DNA of 64,000 bases from Mugil cephalus (GCF_022458985.1 NC_061777.1:20797668-20861667); one strand, 5' to 3'; counted from the stretch's first letter, positions 1-25,837 are shown. Notes: generated by a model from the sequence alone, not told the origin. Numbers and translations are program-made.

Positions 1-357
1 AACAAAACCAAAGTGCTATGATCTGGGGTTGCTGCAGTTGCACAGGTCGAGGTTCACCCAATTTATGTCCAAATAATGAGGTCAGCTGACTACATGAATA
101 TAATGAATGACCAGGTTATTTCATTAATGGATTTTTTCTTCCCTGATGATATGGACATATTCAAAATGATAATGTCAGGATTCATGGGGTTCAGATTGTC
201 AAAGAGTGGTTCAGGGAGCACGAGATATCATTTTTACACATGGATTGACCACCACAGAGTCCAGATCTTTACCCCATCATCAATACAAGATGTTGGTGAA
301 AAATGAATGCAAAACCAGATGGAAATAAATATTGCAGAAGCCTATTGAAACAATGTA
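1..357 (+). pseudogene. Decayed Tc1-like transposase fragment
   Basis: Read on the + strand, this stretch resembles the C-terminal half of a fish Tc1/mariner transposase. The segment around 76-306 keeps the pattern 'SADY-N---DQV---MDFFFP' followed by a degenerate catalytic-core region and 'PSSIQD-GEK', and then runs into stops. The aspartates and the NPIE-type glutamate motif expected of a working enzyme are lost or mutated. It is truncated by the window start on the left, and no terminal repeat is visible on the right. The assignment rests on remembered family patterns, not on a search. Confidence 0.7.
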
Positions 358-599
358 ATATTAGTCTGTGGCCTTCCTTTTTTGTGGCGACTTTTTTTGG
401 CCAAGCAGTGGCAATTTGATTTTTTTTTATTATTATTATTTATTTTTCTGGAGGCAACTGATAAACCTGAGCTGTACATAAGGCAATCATCAGAGGGCGA
501 CAAAACAATACTTAACCGCGTCGTGTAAATTTCCAATAAAAGATTGACAGGTTCATTAAACCAATGCCTCGTCGCAGAATGTGCTGATTAGCCAATGGG
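358..599. other. Intergenic, AT-rich, no gene seen
   Basis: This is a T-rich tract with an (ATT)n stretch near 428-445. No open reading frame with family similarity was found. It lies between the Tc1 fragment and the presumed piwil2 promoter. Confidence 0.5.
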
Positions 600-703
600 G
601 CTAATCGGAAGGCAGGTACCATAAGTCAACGTTGGAGTTAGTTGTAGGAATAGTCTGTCACGATTCGCCTCCTGTTGCATAAAGGTGGCCCAGAGTATTA
701 CAG
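600..703 (+). promoter_or_regulatory. piwil2: Likely non-coding first exon / promoter region of piwil2
   Basis: A strong splice-donor consensus (CAG|GTGAGT) occurs at 703/704. The next downstream acceptor that fits is the one opening the ATG-bearing exon at 1519. piwil2 in other vertebrates has an untranslated first exon, so the sequence ending at 703 is the best candidate. The 5' limit and transcription start cannot be seen: there is no TATA box. The start coordinate is a guess. Confidence 0.4.
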
Positions 704-827
704 GTGAGTTATCCAGCTGTACATTTAAAGGGCTAATGGTCTATTCTTAGTTGTATAAAAACTGAAAAATATATATTTTGTCTGGGAGTTTGTTTTTGAA
801 GTGTCATTTCTAAATGGTTGTCGAAAT

Positions 828-854
828 CACGTGTTTAATTAAATTAAACACGTG
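828..854. repeat. Perfect 27-bp palindrome with two CACGTG boxes
   Basis: Two 13-bp arms (CACGTGTTTAATT and its reverse complement) flank a single central A. Each outer end is a CACGTG E-box of the kind bound by bHLH-zipper factors. The palindrome lies in the first intron of the piwil2 model, about 125 bp after the presumed first exon, so a regulatory role is possible but not shown. Confidence 0.6.
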
Positions 855-1518
855 CTTCAGTTAGCTAGCTAGCCGCCCGTAGTTTTGGCTAACCGTAGCA
901 CTATATGCTAACACCAGAGCCTGTAGAGAAATATTTTGACTAATAAAAATGAGCTCTGTTCATTTTGAGGGTCAGATAGCCGAGCTTGGTAATGGACGCT
1001 TCAACTATGGGAATGAGATTATTATGTTTGGGAAACCTGTGGAGTAACGTTAAGGTGCTGTATGTCAAGCTAATCAAAATTAGCATTAAAAAAACACTCT
1101 AAAGCAAGTGACACTAAACTACATTTCCTTTTAATGTTGGTAATTTATTTGCTTATTTATTATGAAACACAGTTAAGTTCGGACTATATTAGGTTAGCTA
1201 ACATGGCAACGTAGCTTAATGCATTTTGGCGCCTTATATTAATGTATACACTAGAGAAGTTTAATTAATATCTACGATCATTTTAGCAGAGCCACAGCTG
1301 GAAATGCAGTCTCCTCAGACTCGTGTGTGTGTGTGTGTATACGAGCATAGACTGATGCTGACTGACACTAGGCAGAATACAGAAGCTAATATTTAGGGAA
1401 TATCAAGATGCATATTGCCATTCAGACAAAACATACCATGGTAAACTGCCTTTACCTCCGATGCTTCATTTTATTATTAGTAGGCAACCAATAACATTAT
1501 TTGGCTTTTTCCCTGCAG

Positions 1519-15208
<13,690 letters not shown>

Positions 15209-15835
15209 GCGGTACCAGTGACTACGACGAGTAAATGGCATTGGTGAATGAATGAATGAATCACCGCAGCTTACCAATATGTGAGACACCAGTTGGAAGT
15301 GGCTCATGGCGCTCTTTGACTGTTAGCTTCTCTATCTTCAATGTCTTCCATACTAATGAAAATTAGCAAGTTTATGATAGTTGTTATTTTTCTTCCACCT
15401 TTATTTCATTCAGTCTGGTGTAGCTGTTGCTTTGATTGTAGTCTGAGTTCTACATTATATATGGTTGAATTAAGTTCACGATTTTATTTATTTTTACTTC
15501 TACTATTATGGGCTTTGCAGAGCCAGGAAGAGTATTTCCTCTTTGACTGACAAGATTGTTCAAACTAGTTGTCCTGTCCTTGCTGTTGGTGAAGAGTGAC
15601 TTTAAAGTTTAGAACTGCTGATGGTCAAGCCAGGGAGAAGCTTCCATCAGCAGTTCTCAAGTATGTTTTCATTTTTATGTGGTCAAAACAGGTTACATGC
15701 TCATTTCACTTTCATTGTAAATTATTTTGATGTCATTTTTTTATACCCAAAAAGATGCCATGGTTCTAGCTTCACATATGTGCCACCATATAATAAATGT
15801 TAATAATAAATAAATAAATGTTACCAGTGTAATCA
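15209..15835 (+). other. piwil2: piwil2 3' UTR and polyadenylation signals
   Basis: After the stop at 15206-15208 there is a short (GAAT)n run near 15245-15262. A cluster of AATAAA-type signals follows between 15792 and 15820. The transcript probably ends near 15835. No other gene is seen here. Confidence 0.5.
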
Positions 15836-16361
15836 CTTAAAGGGCATGACTAGCCTGACTGCACTGGCTCATAAAGGTCTGGGTAGGTCCATGGTCCATC
15901 TTTGCAGTAAACCATTTATTTAGCCATTTTCACACTTGGCTGTGGTGCTGAACATTTGTTGACATTACCAAAAGTGTGAGAATGCAAAAGTCTGAATCTG
16001 CCCAGTGATGTTAGGTCATTTTCCATTTTAAAGATCCATTAGGTAATTAATGAGGAATTGACTCAGACACAGCCGTGTCCCAAAGCTGCTTCTCTAACCA
16101 CTACTCCACATTCTGGCTAATGTCTTGAGATGTTGCCTCAGTATATCCCCAGTCCACATTATCTAAATCACTCATGATGCCTACTGTTTTCTGAAGTGCA
16201 CCAGTTCCTCCTGCAGCAAAGCACCATGACATGATCCACTGCATGAGATAGTGTTCTTTGGGGGACATGTTTGTTCCCATGTGGAGCCATTTAACATAGT
16301 AGTGGCTTGTTCTTTGCTGAGCAGCCTGTCAGGTTATACTGAGGAACAACTCTTAATAGAC

Positions 16362-16952
16362 TAGAGCTGGGCGGTACGGCCAAAGATGTATATCAAGGTA
16401 TTTTTTGAAATTGTGACGGTATCACTGTAGATCACGGTATTTTTTTTTTTTTTTCATGCATAATTACATGTAAACAACACGTTCTGAAATTAAATCTGGG
16501 GACATTTACAGCTCAGAGATAAAAAAATAAAATTCCCAAAGAAACAGGGACAATTATGGTTTCATTTATTTTGACATATTCATATTTAAACATATTTAAA
16601 TTAATTGCTATGTCTGTAATGTCATTAGCTGTGTGAAAATTTTTTTTCTCATTCATAAAATCAGGGACATTTTCGGGGACAGCTTTAGACGAGGGACAGG
16701 TCATCCAAAACGAGGACTGTCCCCAGAAATTGGGGATGTCTGGTCACCCTAAAACCCCACAGAACTGAGTGTTTTCATGCTCTTCTCGTTCTACTGCAAA
16801 CTTCCCATCTGCACCTCACCTCACAGTGATGCAGGCGCACCATGCGTGTTTAGAAGCACTACATTGAAAATGGTATGATAATACATCTATACACATATAA
16901 TGGAAAAAAAATACCGGTATTTGATATGAACCGATATACTGCCCTGCCCTGT
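16362..16952. mobile_element. MITE-like repeat with GGGCGGTA-type ends
   Basis: The left end (AGCTGGGCGGTACGG) and the reverse complement of the right end (GGGCAGGGCAGTATATCGG) are related. Both are followed by runs of 'TATATCAAGGTATTTT'-like sequence, a pattern common to fish non-autonomous DNA elements. An inner part (about 16490-16750) has a GGGGACA-rich repeat that may be yet another insertion. No protein is encoded. Confidence 0.45.
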
Positions 16953-18019
16953 AATGGACCCCTTCAGTTTGTAAAGTATGACGTTTTTTTGAGGGGCGGG
17001 GCTTAGCTGGAGGCAAAACATCTGAAACACTGTAACCTTTATACGCTGCATATTTCAAAGGACTGTTTTTTTTGGCAAAAATGGATGAGAAAAACACATT
17101 TTAGAGAATATACTAATACACTCATACACCAAAAAAAAATCACTCTGATGGGACTACATTCACCAACCACTCCACTCTCACTCACTGGAGTCTGGTCTGT
17201 CTTTATCAAGTGAAGCCTCTTCTACAAAGATATTACAAGAAGTGGAACCACCGTAGAGGGTTATGCAGTAGATGCAACTTATGCTTGGAAACACACAACT
17301 AATGTTGAGTTAGCTAGAAGTTAACATTACCATGTAACAAGAATCCCCCAAATAATGATTAACTTAACGTAGTTTCACTTACACTTTAGTCTAATCCATA
17401 ACGTTATCCAGGCTGAAATTGATGCATTACATATTAATCTGACCTGATAAGAAATGAGTGTTGTTGATGATTGTCTCTCCAATCCTCTCTTAATCGCCAA
17501 AGCCAAACCAAAGTTGTCTACGACTGGCAGTGACTGGTATGTGATAAAACTAGTGTTTGGACAGCCAAAAATACAACAAGACAACTTTTCATGGTTGGAA
17601 GTGACAGTGTTTGCCTCAAGCTTCCCTCTGTTTTGCCTCCATCTAACGTTGTGCCTCACAGCGATGTAGGCCATGAAGGGGCCTTGTGGATGTACTGTTG
17701 ATACGGTTCCTCCTTCACTTGTCTTTACAAGGTCTGCGATTGATTTATGCATTTACATTTATACATACATTTTATACGTTTCATCCCGATGTACTTCATC
17801 TCTACGAGACAGAACTTGTCTTCTTCCTGCATAGTATTGTTTGTAAAAGATGAAGCGGATGCCTTCAGTCCTCTGGAAAATTCTCTTAAAATTATTAATT
17901 CTTCAATTCGTAACTGGCACTTTTTCACCTTTATAATCTTAAAATGGTCCTAATAAGCCTATGGCACACTAAAATAGAAAAGAAATACACCAGGTGTAGA
18001 AACTTATCAATATTAAATT

Positions 18020-18072
18020 CTCGTATATTTCTAAGTCTGACAAAAATAAATAAATAAATAAATAAATAAATA
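18020..18072. repeat. (AAAT)n microsatellite
   Basis: A run of about seven AAAT units near 18046-18072, in the insert between blocks B and C of the split Tc1 element. Confidence 0.7.
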
Positions 18073-18995
18073 TTTAGTCCAAATAAAATGATTTCTCGAG
18101 CCTCCTGGATGTTGACTAGCATAGTCACCCCTCTGGCAGAGACGCAACGTATTATTTTGCGACTAGATAAAGTTAAAAGAAAAAAAAAAATGTTGTAGCT
18201 AATCGTCTGAAAGGGGGCTAAAGTTAGCCACCGTTAGCTATCAGGTAACGTAACCTACTCAACAAAGTTAAAAGTTATCCTGCAAACAAAACAACTGCAG
18301 CCTCCTCCTAATTTAATGACTAACGTTACCGGGACAGTCGTGCTGAGGTAAGACTTTACGTTGCAGCAGTTTTGCAGGAAAATATGTTTGAATTCTGCCG
18401 AAAAACGACGCTTTTGACTCAACAAACTAAGCTGAAACGTTATAACGTTAATTGCGATAGTAACATTGATGGTAACATAACGTTATGAGTGCATTTTAGT
18501 TTATACCCCACATAGAGTTGAATTTTATTTAATTACTGTTTTCACTTCTCCTGGTGCCTCTTAATCTGACTCCACTTGCTTCCTCTTCTACCTTCACTTT
18601 TCCACAGGATGTGTCAGGGGAAGAGAGGAGGTCAAAGGTTGGACAGGGGGAAGTGGTAGGACTTTAGATGGAGGTGTTGTTCATGTTCACACTTTTAACA
18701 ATGTGCTCAACATGCCAGAAAGGCAAGACTTGCTTTACAGATGAAGCAGGCTCATAGAGGATGACAAATTCTTTTGAAGGTCTTGGTCGACTTATTTTGA
18801 TTTTACCATGATTTCTGGGGGCAGGTTTTTAAAATACACAGACATATCTGAAGGTGATTTATTGAAAACAATTATTTCAAATATTTGTGTGGTGCATAAA
18901 GTAGAAGTCCTAACCAGCTTGCCACAACTAGTTTCTTAATATGAAAATTGTTACAGTAGCTTCAACATAAGTACGTTTACTTCGGACTTAAATGC

Positions 18996-20778
18996 TATCT
19001 CCACATTTATATTGTACATGCTGTAAACTACTGAGTAGTTTGTACATTTAATTATAAATGTAATGTGTTGACAGTGTTTGTAAAAAGCCATAATGCTGCC
19101 CAGCTCCTTATTTGAAGCCGACTAAACGTGCAGGATCACATCAGCAGAGGTTAAGTCAAATGCCTGTATTTATTGTTCCTGACCAGTTTTACAGCTGTAA
19201 ATAACAGAATGTATATGAAAAGAGGCTTTATAAACCTACAGAAGGGATTATAACCTTCATTCTTGTTTTACTAAGCAGCTTGGAAGGGACTTTACTAAAT
19301 GTGATCCGTAAATCTTGTGGACAATTGTGACTAACAGGAAACCATAGACCCTGGAGGGAGACGATATTAATCCACGTAGAATGCAAGTATGGAGATAAAC
19401 ATACATGGTTGTGATGATTTAACAAATCTGCTCAATGAACAACTTCTGGATCACAGCAGATATTTCACTGTTGACTAAAAACATGAATATGTAGACAGAC
19501 AGACATATGCTGTGGAGTATTTTTTTTTGTACTCTTTGTAAGCCATTACATTGCAAGTTAGTATTTATAGAAAGGTTACGTTGAACAGGAGTCAATTCGG
19601 CTTCAAGTTGCATTTGCAGAGTGACAATGAATGTGGGGCATTGCATCTGCTCATTTTCCAGGAGGCATTAGTATGCTAACGGTAGCCATTTATTTCTTAT
19701 GATACTAAGACTACACTAACAGGGCTAGCTTTAAGCCTGGTAACTAACTCTTTTTAAATGTTCCCGTTTTCAGGACTTTAATCCTTGGTTGTTTTAACTC
19801 CTTGGTGGCGGCTGGCACCTGGAAGTTGAATTAAAGGTTAATACACTTTATCGTTAAAGTCATCAGCATGCGCTGTTAATCACTGGGGCAATAATCTGAT
19901 ACAGAATAAGTAGGTTCACTGGCAAGTAAAGTTGTGTTACTGTTGATATTGGCCTTATTCTGGATAGAAATCCCACCTGATTTAATCATTCATATCTGTA
20001 AGTTAAGATGAAATGTCACCAGGTTACATCGCATGCTTCTCTATCAGTTGATTAGATTATTTTAGATACCCGTGGCCTTGACTCCGCGTCTGAAGAATTG
20101 TGCTCCCCCTCCCACTCAGGAAGTCCACTAATGCTCTTATCCTCTTTTATGTATCCACAAGCCCCCATTGTTCTCCTTCACTATGTGAACGTGAAGCCAC
20201 TGCCAACTACAACAGACCACACGAACATTTTATGGCCATTTCTTAAAAACACCCTAATAAAAAAAAAAAAAAATTTAAGTTGGAAAACATGATCATGTCA
20301 TGTTTTCTTCAGAGAGCACCAGTGTGACAAAAGACACACAATACTATTTTCCGGTCATATCCTTCTCCTTGACTAATCTGTGGGGATTTTAAAAAGATTA
20401 ATACCAGACATAGTGCCTTTGTGTTCTTAATAATGTGCTAAAACAAATGATTTTTGTCTTTAATGTCATATTTTCACCCAGAACAGCTGTAAACACTAAA
20501 TAGGTTCATATTATTGGAAATATATTTTTTAATGTGGGTGCATTTTTGATACTCATTTAGATATGTCACACAACCAACGTGGTGTCAGCCAAGCAGCTCA
20601 GCAGAGGATAATGGTATTTAGATTCCCTGTAAGCACACGGATCCTCTCAGTCAGCAACATTAATGGGGCCATGAGGCATCCTGTTCATGTCCTCTATGCT
20701 TAGGTGAAGGGGGTATTAGACACCAGTAATGCCGACCGGTTAGAGTGCGCTGCTGTCCGCTGTGTAGTTTTCGGGGCG
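18996..20778. other. Intergenic and presumed 5' region of kcnv2
   Basis: AT-rich sequence with a poly-A tract near 20260. Short reading frames here show no family similarity. The kcnv2 promoter and any untranslated exon must lie here or further upstream. I could not identify a TATA box or a clear first exon. Confidence 0.4.
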
Positions 20779-23507
20779 ATGGAGACGGGGATCACCAAGA
20801 AGGTGGCCAACCGGTGGAACAGGAGACAGAGTCTCTTCCCCAACTATAAAGTCACCGATTCCGATATTAATCGAAGACCTTCTGAGGTGGTTTATCCACT
20901 GGCCAAGGAAAGCTGTGTGAAGACATGGAACTCCATGCAGGAGCTGAGCAGGGACATCTACGACATTTACGCCGAGTATGAGGATGAAGAAGATGACAAT
21001 GTTCCGTACGGCTTCTCTAAGCAGGTTTCTCTCGCCAAGAACTACATGATCAACATCAATGTAGGTGGGAAGCCCTACCAGATAGCCTACAAGATGGCTG
21101 CCAAGTACCCCAAGACCAGAATAGGACGACTGGCCACCTACACAGACCACAACATGAAGCTGGACCTGTGTGACGACTACATAGTGACCAACAATGAGTT
21201 CTTCTTTGACAGGGACCCCGACGTCTTCCACAGCATCTTCAACTTCTACAGGACTGGCGTGCTCTGGATCAAGGATGAGTTGTGCCCCCGCAACTTCCTG
21301 GAGGAGATCAACTACTGGGGCGTGAGGATCAAGAACACCCACCGCTGCTGCCGCATCTCCTTCGAGGAGAGGCAGGACGAACTGAACGAGCAGCTGAAAA
21401 TCCAGAGGGAGCTGGAAGCTGAGGTAGAGATCGAGGAGAATGAGGAGCTCTTTCATGACATGTTTTTGGGCCACAAGCGCAGAGCTATCTGGAACCTGAT
21501 GGAGAAGCCCTTTTCATCCGTCCAGGCCAAGTTGATGGCTGTGGCCTCCAGTCTGTTTGTCCTCATCTCCCTGGTGGCCATGACTCTCAACACAGTGGAG
21601 GAGATGCAATACAGAACTCATGCCGGTCAGCTCAGTGGCAAGACGTACTGGGAATATGTGGAGTCCATGTGCATCGCCTTCTTCACCATGGAGTACCTGC
21701 TGCGTCTGATATCCACGCCTGACCTCAGATCGTTCAGCCGGAGCGTACTCAACACCGTGGACTTAATCGCCATCCTGCCTCAGTACGTGCAGGGCGTCCT
21801 GGAGGTCTTCGACAACGAGGAAAACTACATGAAACACGAGGCCGACATGCAAGCGGTGGGGCAGGTTGGAAAGCTGGGGCAAGTGTTGAGGATCATGAGA
21901 CTGATGCGAATCTTCCGTATCTTGAAGCTGGCGCGTCACTCCACAGGTCTGCGGGCGTTCGGCTTCACCCTTCGTCAGTGCTACCAGCAAGTGGGCTGCC
22001 TCTTCCTCTTCATCGCCATGGGCATCTTCACCTTCTCCGCTATGGTTTATACCGTGGAGCATGATATGCCGCGCACGAACTTCACCAGTATTCCCGCCGC
22101 ATGGTGGTGGGCAGCTGTAAGTGCATCTCTGGTATAATTTAGTATCTTAAAAAGACTCAAATCTAAAGTAATACTGTTGAAAATTCACAAAGGCCTTGAA
22201 AGAAATTGAGAAATATTATATTGATCACTTCGCTAACAAACAAGTAAACAAGTGAGTCAGAATAAGTGGTCTGCCCTTGAATCACTCACAAAGTTATCAG
22301 ATTACACCGTAGTGCTTCTTGACTTAAAAACCACAGTGAGCTCAGGTTCATCCTTGCACTTTATCTGTATGCCCAATTCAGTCTCGGAATTAAATGTTTA
22401 GATTGTGTATTTATTGATTGAGATCAGTTCTGTAGTGTAGAATAATTTTAACTCAGTATCTGTACTCAAGTAAAGACTTTTATTAAACTGGTAACACAAA
22501 CCTTTGAAACGGTTGCAGTAAACAAACCCATTAACAGATCGTTGCCCTTCCTCTCAGAGCAGGTGGCAGAATCTTAATTCTAATCCAGTGGAGGGAAATG
22601 ATAATCCTCTGAATCATAGCGGTGGTTATGGTGAAGGAATGGAGCTCTACTGCTGTTGCATTCAGATTTGCTACAGTCTGTTTGCTGGATGCCTTATACA
22701 GCTTTGAATGAACATATTATAAAATTAGGTATTAGGGAGCAGGGAACTCTAGTGACTACAGCACAAGACTAACTACAATGGTGACCTGCTACAAGTCAGC
22801 GTGTATAAATACAGTGTGTGCATCTCCTAATGGAAATCAAATGGATGGCAGAGAGGAAAACATAAAACAAAGTGAATAATATTCTCATTTGTGCCATGCA
22901 GAGCAAAATACGGTTTCAAAGATCTGAATTTAACTATACTGTAATTTATCACTAGTACACATTAAATTGGTCACCAGGCAGAGCTGTTCTCTATCATCCC
23001 ACAAAAGGGGTTTAAAACAATGATAACGTTAACATAAACCCCTCAGCAGTGTTCACCAGAGGAGGTTGTAACCAATGTTCAGTCACTTGACAAAGGCAGA
23101 ACTGGTGTATCTGCTTTCTAGGGCAGTAATTAGAAATCAAGTCCCAGTTTCTTACCATGTACATTTACAGTTCACACTCTGAATCCCGCCCCCTTTCTTC
23201 TTCTTCTTCTTACTCTCTGGTTCCTCCCCCATCACAGGTCAGCATCTCCACCGTGGGCTACGGAGACGTCTACCCAGAGACCATACTGGGCCGCATGTTC
23301 GCTTTCATCTGCATCGCTTTTGGTATTATCCTCAACGGTCTGCCCATATCCATCCTCTTCAACAAGTTCTCCGACTATTACTCTAAACTCAAGTCCAACG
23401 AGTACACGGCCTCCCTGAAGAATCGAGGGAAGGTGAGGTTTGCCAAGAGGACAGCGAAAAGGCTCAGCCACTGCTTTGGAAGCCCACCATGTCACCCACA
23501 CATTTAA
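20779..23507 (+). CDS. kcnv2: Silent voltage-gated K+ channel subunit Kv8.2, two coding exons
   Basis: Kv8.2 does not conduct alone. It joins Kv2 subunits in photoreceptors and shapes their K+ current, and human KCNV2 loss causes cone dystrophy with supernormal rod response. Exons 20779-22116 and 23238-23507 join in phase 0, giving 535 aa. ATG 20779 is chosen because an in-frame GTG upstream is not a start. Features in order: acidic stretch ([11 protein letters not shown]); tetramerisation T1 domain (about 88-195, NVGGKPYQ through the RCCRI region); S1 to S6; S4 with [17 protein letters not shown]; pore loop with the filter TVGYGD (451-456), which is split from the WWWAA helix by the only intron. 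The C-terminus is short, as in KCNV2. The match to KCNV2 is better than to KCNV1 because of the [15 protein letters not shown] region after T1. Confidence 0.93.
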
Positions 23508-23739
23508 TTTTTTTATACATAAGAATATAACAAGCTGTGCAAAATGCATGTGATGGGGACAAATAGGCTGAACAAAAGAGAGAAATCATACAAGCAGATG
23601 TCTCTCTACAGCCCCATAGTACTGGCAAGGACCAAAGAGCACTGAGTGGATTCAGTGGAGAACACATGGGGGAGAAAATTAACTACACGGTGACTGTAAA
23701 ACATGTTCACCGTGATGGATGATGGATGAATGACCTTTT

Positions 23740-23908
23740 TATTTATGTGACTGAAGAATGGCCAAAGGTGCATCTACTAAATATTAATTTGAAGGAGGGG
23801 AATACTTATGCAATCACTTATTTTACTTCATATACGTTTTATTATTATTTCTGAAAGCAATAAAATGGGAAAACAACCAAGTGGGTGAATACTGTTATGG
23901 GCACTGTA
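23740..23908. mobile_element. Solitary Tc1-like terminal fragment in the kcnv2 3' region
   Basis: Sequence such as GGGGAATACTTATGCAATCAC, followed by AGCAATAAAATGGGAAAAC and GTGGGTGAATACTG, and ending in GGCACTGTA, is the pattern of a Tc1-type right terminus. The AATAAA at 23859-23864 lies inside it and could serve as the kcnv2 polyadenylation signal. No partner terminus or transposase is nearby. Confidence 0.6.
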
Positions 23909-24526
23909 TTTCCTTTTGTATATACAGAAAGTCATATTTTTGCTACTAAATAGTCAAGCATCACACCTTATACAGTATATAAGTATGGCAGAGACTGAAA
24001 CTATGCATTTTCTTTTAATCGTATAACCCAATAAAACAGGAAATACAAGAAACATATCCTCAGGGTTACCTTGTTATTGGCATATCTTTTTATATATTTC
24101 ACAGTGAATTATGAGTCCTCCAGATTCACAATGGTAGTGTACTTAAAAAAACAGGTCAAAGTTTGAGAACAACGTGTGAAAAATAATGACATGACACTTG
24201 AACGGTATTAATATTCGATAGCTGCGTAAAAATGCCATCACTGTGTGTAAAATGTCTGTGTCTTCAGTGAAGTTTGAACAATATAAAGGAACTACACACT
24301 TACATACTAAGAAAATGTTGGAGATGTGTTTTTGTAACGTAAATATGTGATTATTTACCTGTGTTTTCAGAGTACCCTTTTTGATTTTGATTCCCAAAAT
24401 GAAAACATCTAATACGTATTATCAAATCTCCTGTTTGGATGAGGAGAGCATTCATGCTTTAATAACAATTAAGAATAAATCAGACAGACCATGTTTCTTG
24501 TTGCTTGTTGTTTCTTCTTATTGCAG

Positions 24527-24577
24527 ATGAAATGTGTTAAGTCAGTGTTCACTCTGGACGCGTCTAAAGTTGGGTAA
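24527..24577 (+). other. kcnv2: Candidate alternative last exon of kcnv2
   Basis: A pyrimidine-rich acceptor ending TTCTTCTTATTGCAG precedes a 16-codon frame from 24527 that closes with TAA at 24575. An AATAAA follows at 24700-24705. A consensus donor (AAG|GTGAGG) at 23432/23433 inside kcnv2 exon 2 is also phase 0, so splicing would replace the last 24 residues by a 16-residue basic/hydrophobic tail. The unspliced exon-2 end is the one similar to mammalian KCNV2, so this isoform is a hypothesis only. Confidence 0.3.
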
Positions 24578-24719
24578 ACCTCCAAATGCTGTTGTTGCTT
24601 TTCATGTGTACAGGGTATTCAGTAATTTTGCCCACAGGTGTGATTTATTTCCAATGCTTGCAGCTAAACCATATAACACAGTTATTGCACTCGGTTTTCA
24701 ATAAACTCTGTTCTGCTCA

Positions 24720-25329
24720 TAAGAGTAAGTGTCTTCACTGACTACATACAGTTTGTAGACATCAGACCTGGCCATGGTGCTGCAGTCTCTTCAAGACTGG
24801 CATTTACTGCAAAGTCATTTTTTAAGAGAACCACTCATTATTATTATAATAATAATAGAAAACAACCTCAGGTGAGACATGTAATCAACATATGTGTGAC
24901 TGCCAAAAAATCCTTTAGATGCTGTGCATGTTAAATGTGGTTAGATTTACCATTTCATCATGATGCAGAAGAGTAAGGATTAAAGGAAAATCACCATGGT
25001 CTCAGAAATGGAATACAGCTAAGGTAAGCTGTTGTTGGTCTCTATTCGGTTTAGTGGTTACTTGTTACGGACTTCTGAGCAAGATGCCCCAGGGGACAGT
25101 TTTAGTAAATGAGGAATAAGATGTATTGACCCAGGGTTATATTTCTTAAGAACATTGGATGCAGTTTTATGATGCAGGCAAAGCATGTGGCATGTAGAGA
25201 AAGTGGGTTTCTAGTAAAACTATGCTGTAAAAGAAACAAGATAATGAATTTAAGCATAAATAAAACATTTTAATTATTTAACACAGTATAAACTAAATTA
25301 TTTATTAAACATGTGGAGATGTAGCTGTT
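24720..25329. other. Intergenic, no gene seen
   Basis: AT-rich sequence between the kcnv2 3' end and a dispersed repeat. It has one (ATT)n/(TAA)n stretch near 24840-24857 and no supported coding region. Confidence 0.4.
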
Positions 25330-25697
25330 AATTATATACACACACACCAGTTTATTATGTACATTAGCGAAAACAAATGCATTTGTATATAACAGTCCTG
25401 CACTAAATCGTATCTTCATGAACGTTATACAGAATATGTTTGAAATAACTCAGAGAGCTGTTAATTTAACTGTGTCATTTTGTTGTACTATTTAATTGTA
25501 TTATTTCTATTATTTTGTATGTTAATTCAATGTAATTTAATAGCACTGCAAATTATATCCTCTAAAACGACCACACCGTTTAATTATCACCTTTCTCACA
25601 GTTTCAACACTAACGAGTCCTGAAGCTAAGGTGTGTGCAGGGCGGTTTTCATAGATGTTTTAAAGTAGTGTAGCCTTCCTAATGAACTGGCAGGTGA
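25330..25697. mobile_element. Dispersed DNA repeat, copy 1 of 3 in this window
   Basis: It opens with CACCAGTTTATTATGTACATTAGCG and ends with CCTAATGAACTGGCAGGTGAAT, which are roughly complementary ends. The interior phrases AACAGTCCTGCACTAAATC and TTTGAAATAACTCAGAGAG recur at 37545-37900 and 53725-54057. It is non-coding. The pattern fits a non-autonomous DNA transposon of unknown superfamily. It ends about 140 bp upstream of the atp5me promoter element. Confidence 0.5.
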
Positions 25698-25837
25698 ATG
25701 CATACGTAATGTTTTACAGTTAAAATGAAAAACAAACTCATGGTCCGCTGACATTTACCATTTTCTCCAGAAGGTGGCAGGAGATCGACAACGAGCTTTA
25801 TCAGCGGCGATAAAACGTTCACAGAAGAAACATAAGT

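Larger units (their letters stand above)
16185..18995 (-). mobile_element. Old Sleeping Beauty-type Tc1 element split into three pieces
   Basis: Three blocks, in order and all antisense, look like successive parts of one Tc1 transposon. Block A is 16185-16345 (transposase middle, including GCAGCAAAGCACCATGACATG and TCAGGTTATACTG). Block B is about 17690-17915 (N-terminal coding part, including CATCTCTACGAGACAGAAC and TATTGTTTGTA). Block C is about 18762-18995 (start-codon side plus terminal repeat, including GTAGAAGTCCTAACCAGCTTGCC). The gaps (16362-17690 and 17920-18760) are later insertions. The transposase is thoroughly mutated. The match is from memory of salmonid-type Tc1 sequence. Confidence 0.55.

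Noticed and set aside
20704-20778. Upstream GTG start for kcnv2
   Set aside because: Not an ATG; the first ATG (20779) gives the expected Kv8.2 N-terminus and length.
20740-21474. 244-aa open frame on the - strand opposite kcnv2
   Set aside because: It is the antisense shadow of the conserved kcnv2 coding exon; no family resemblance of its own.
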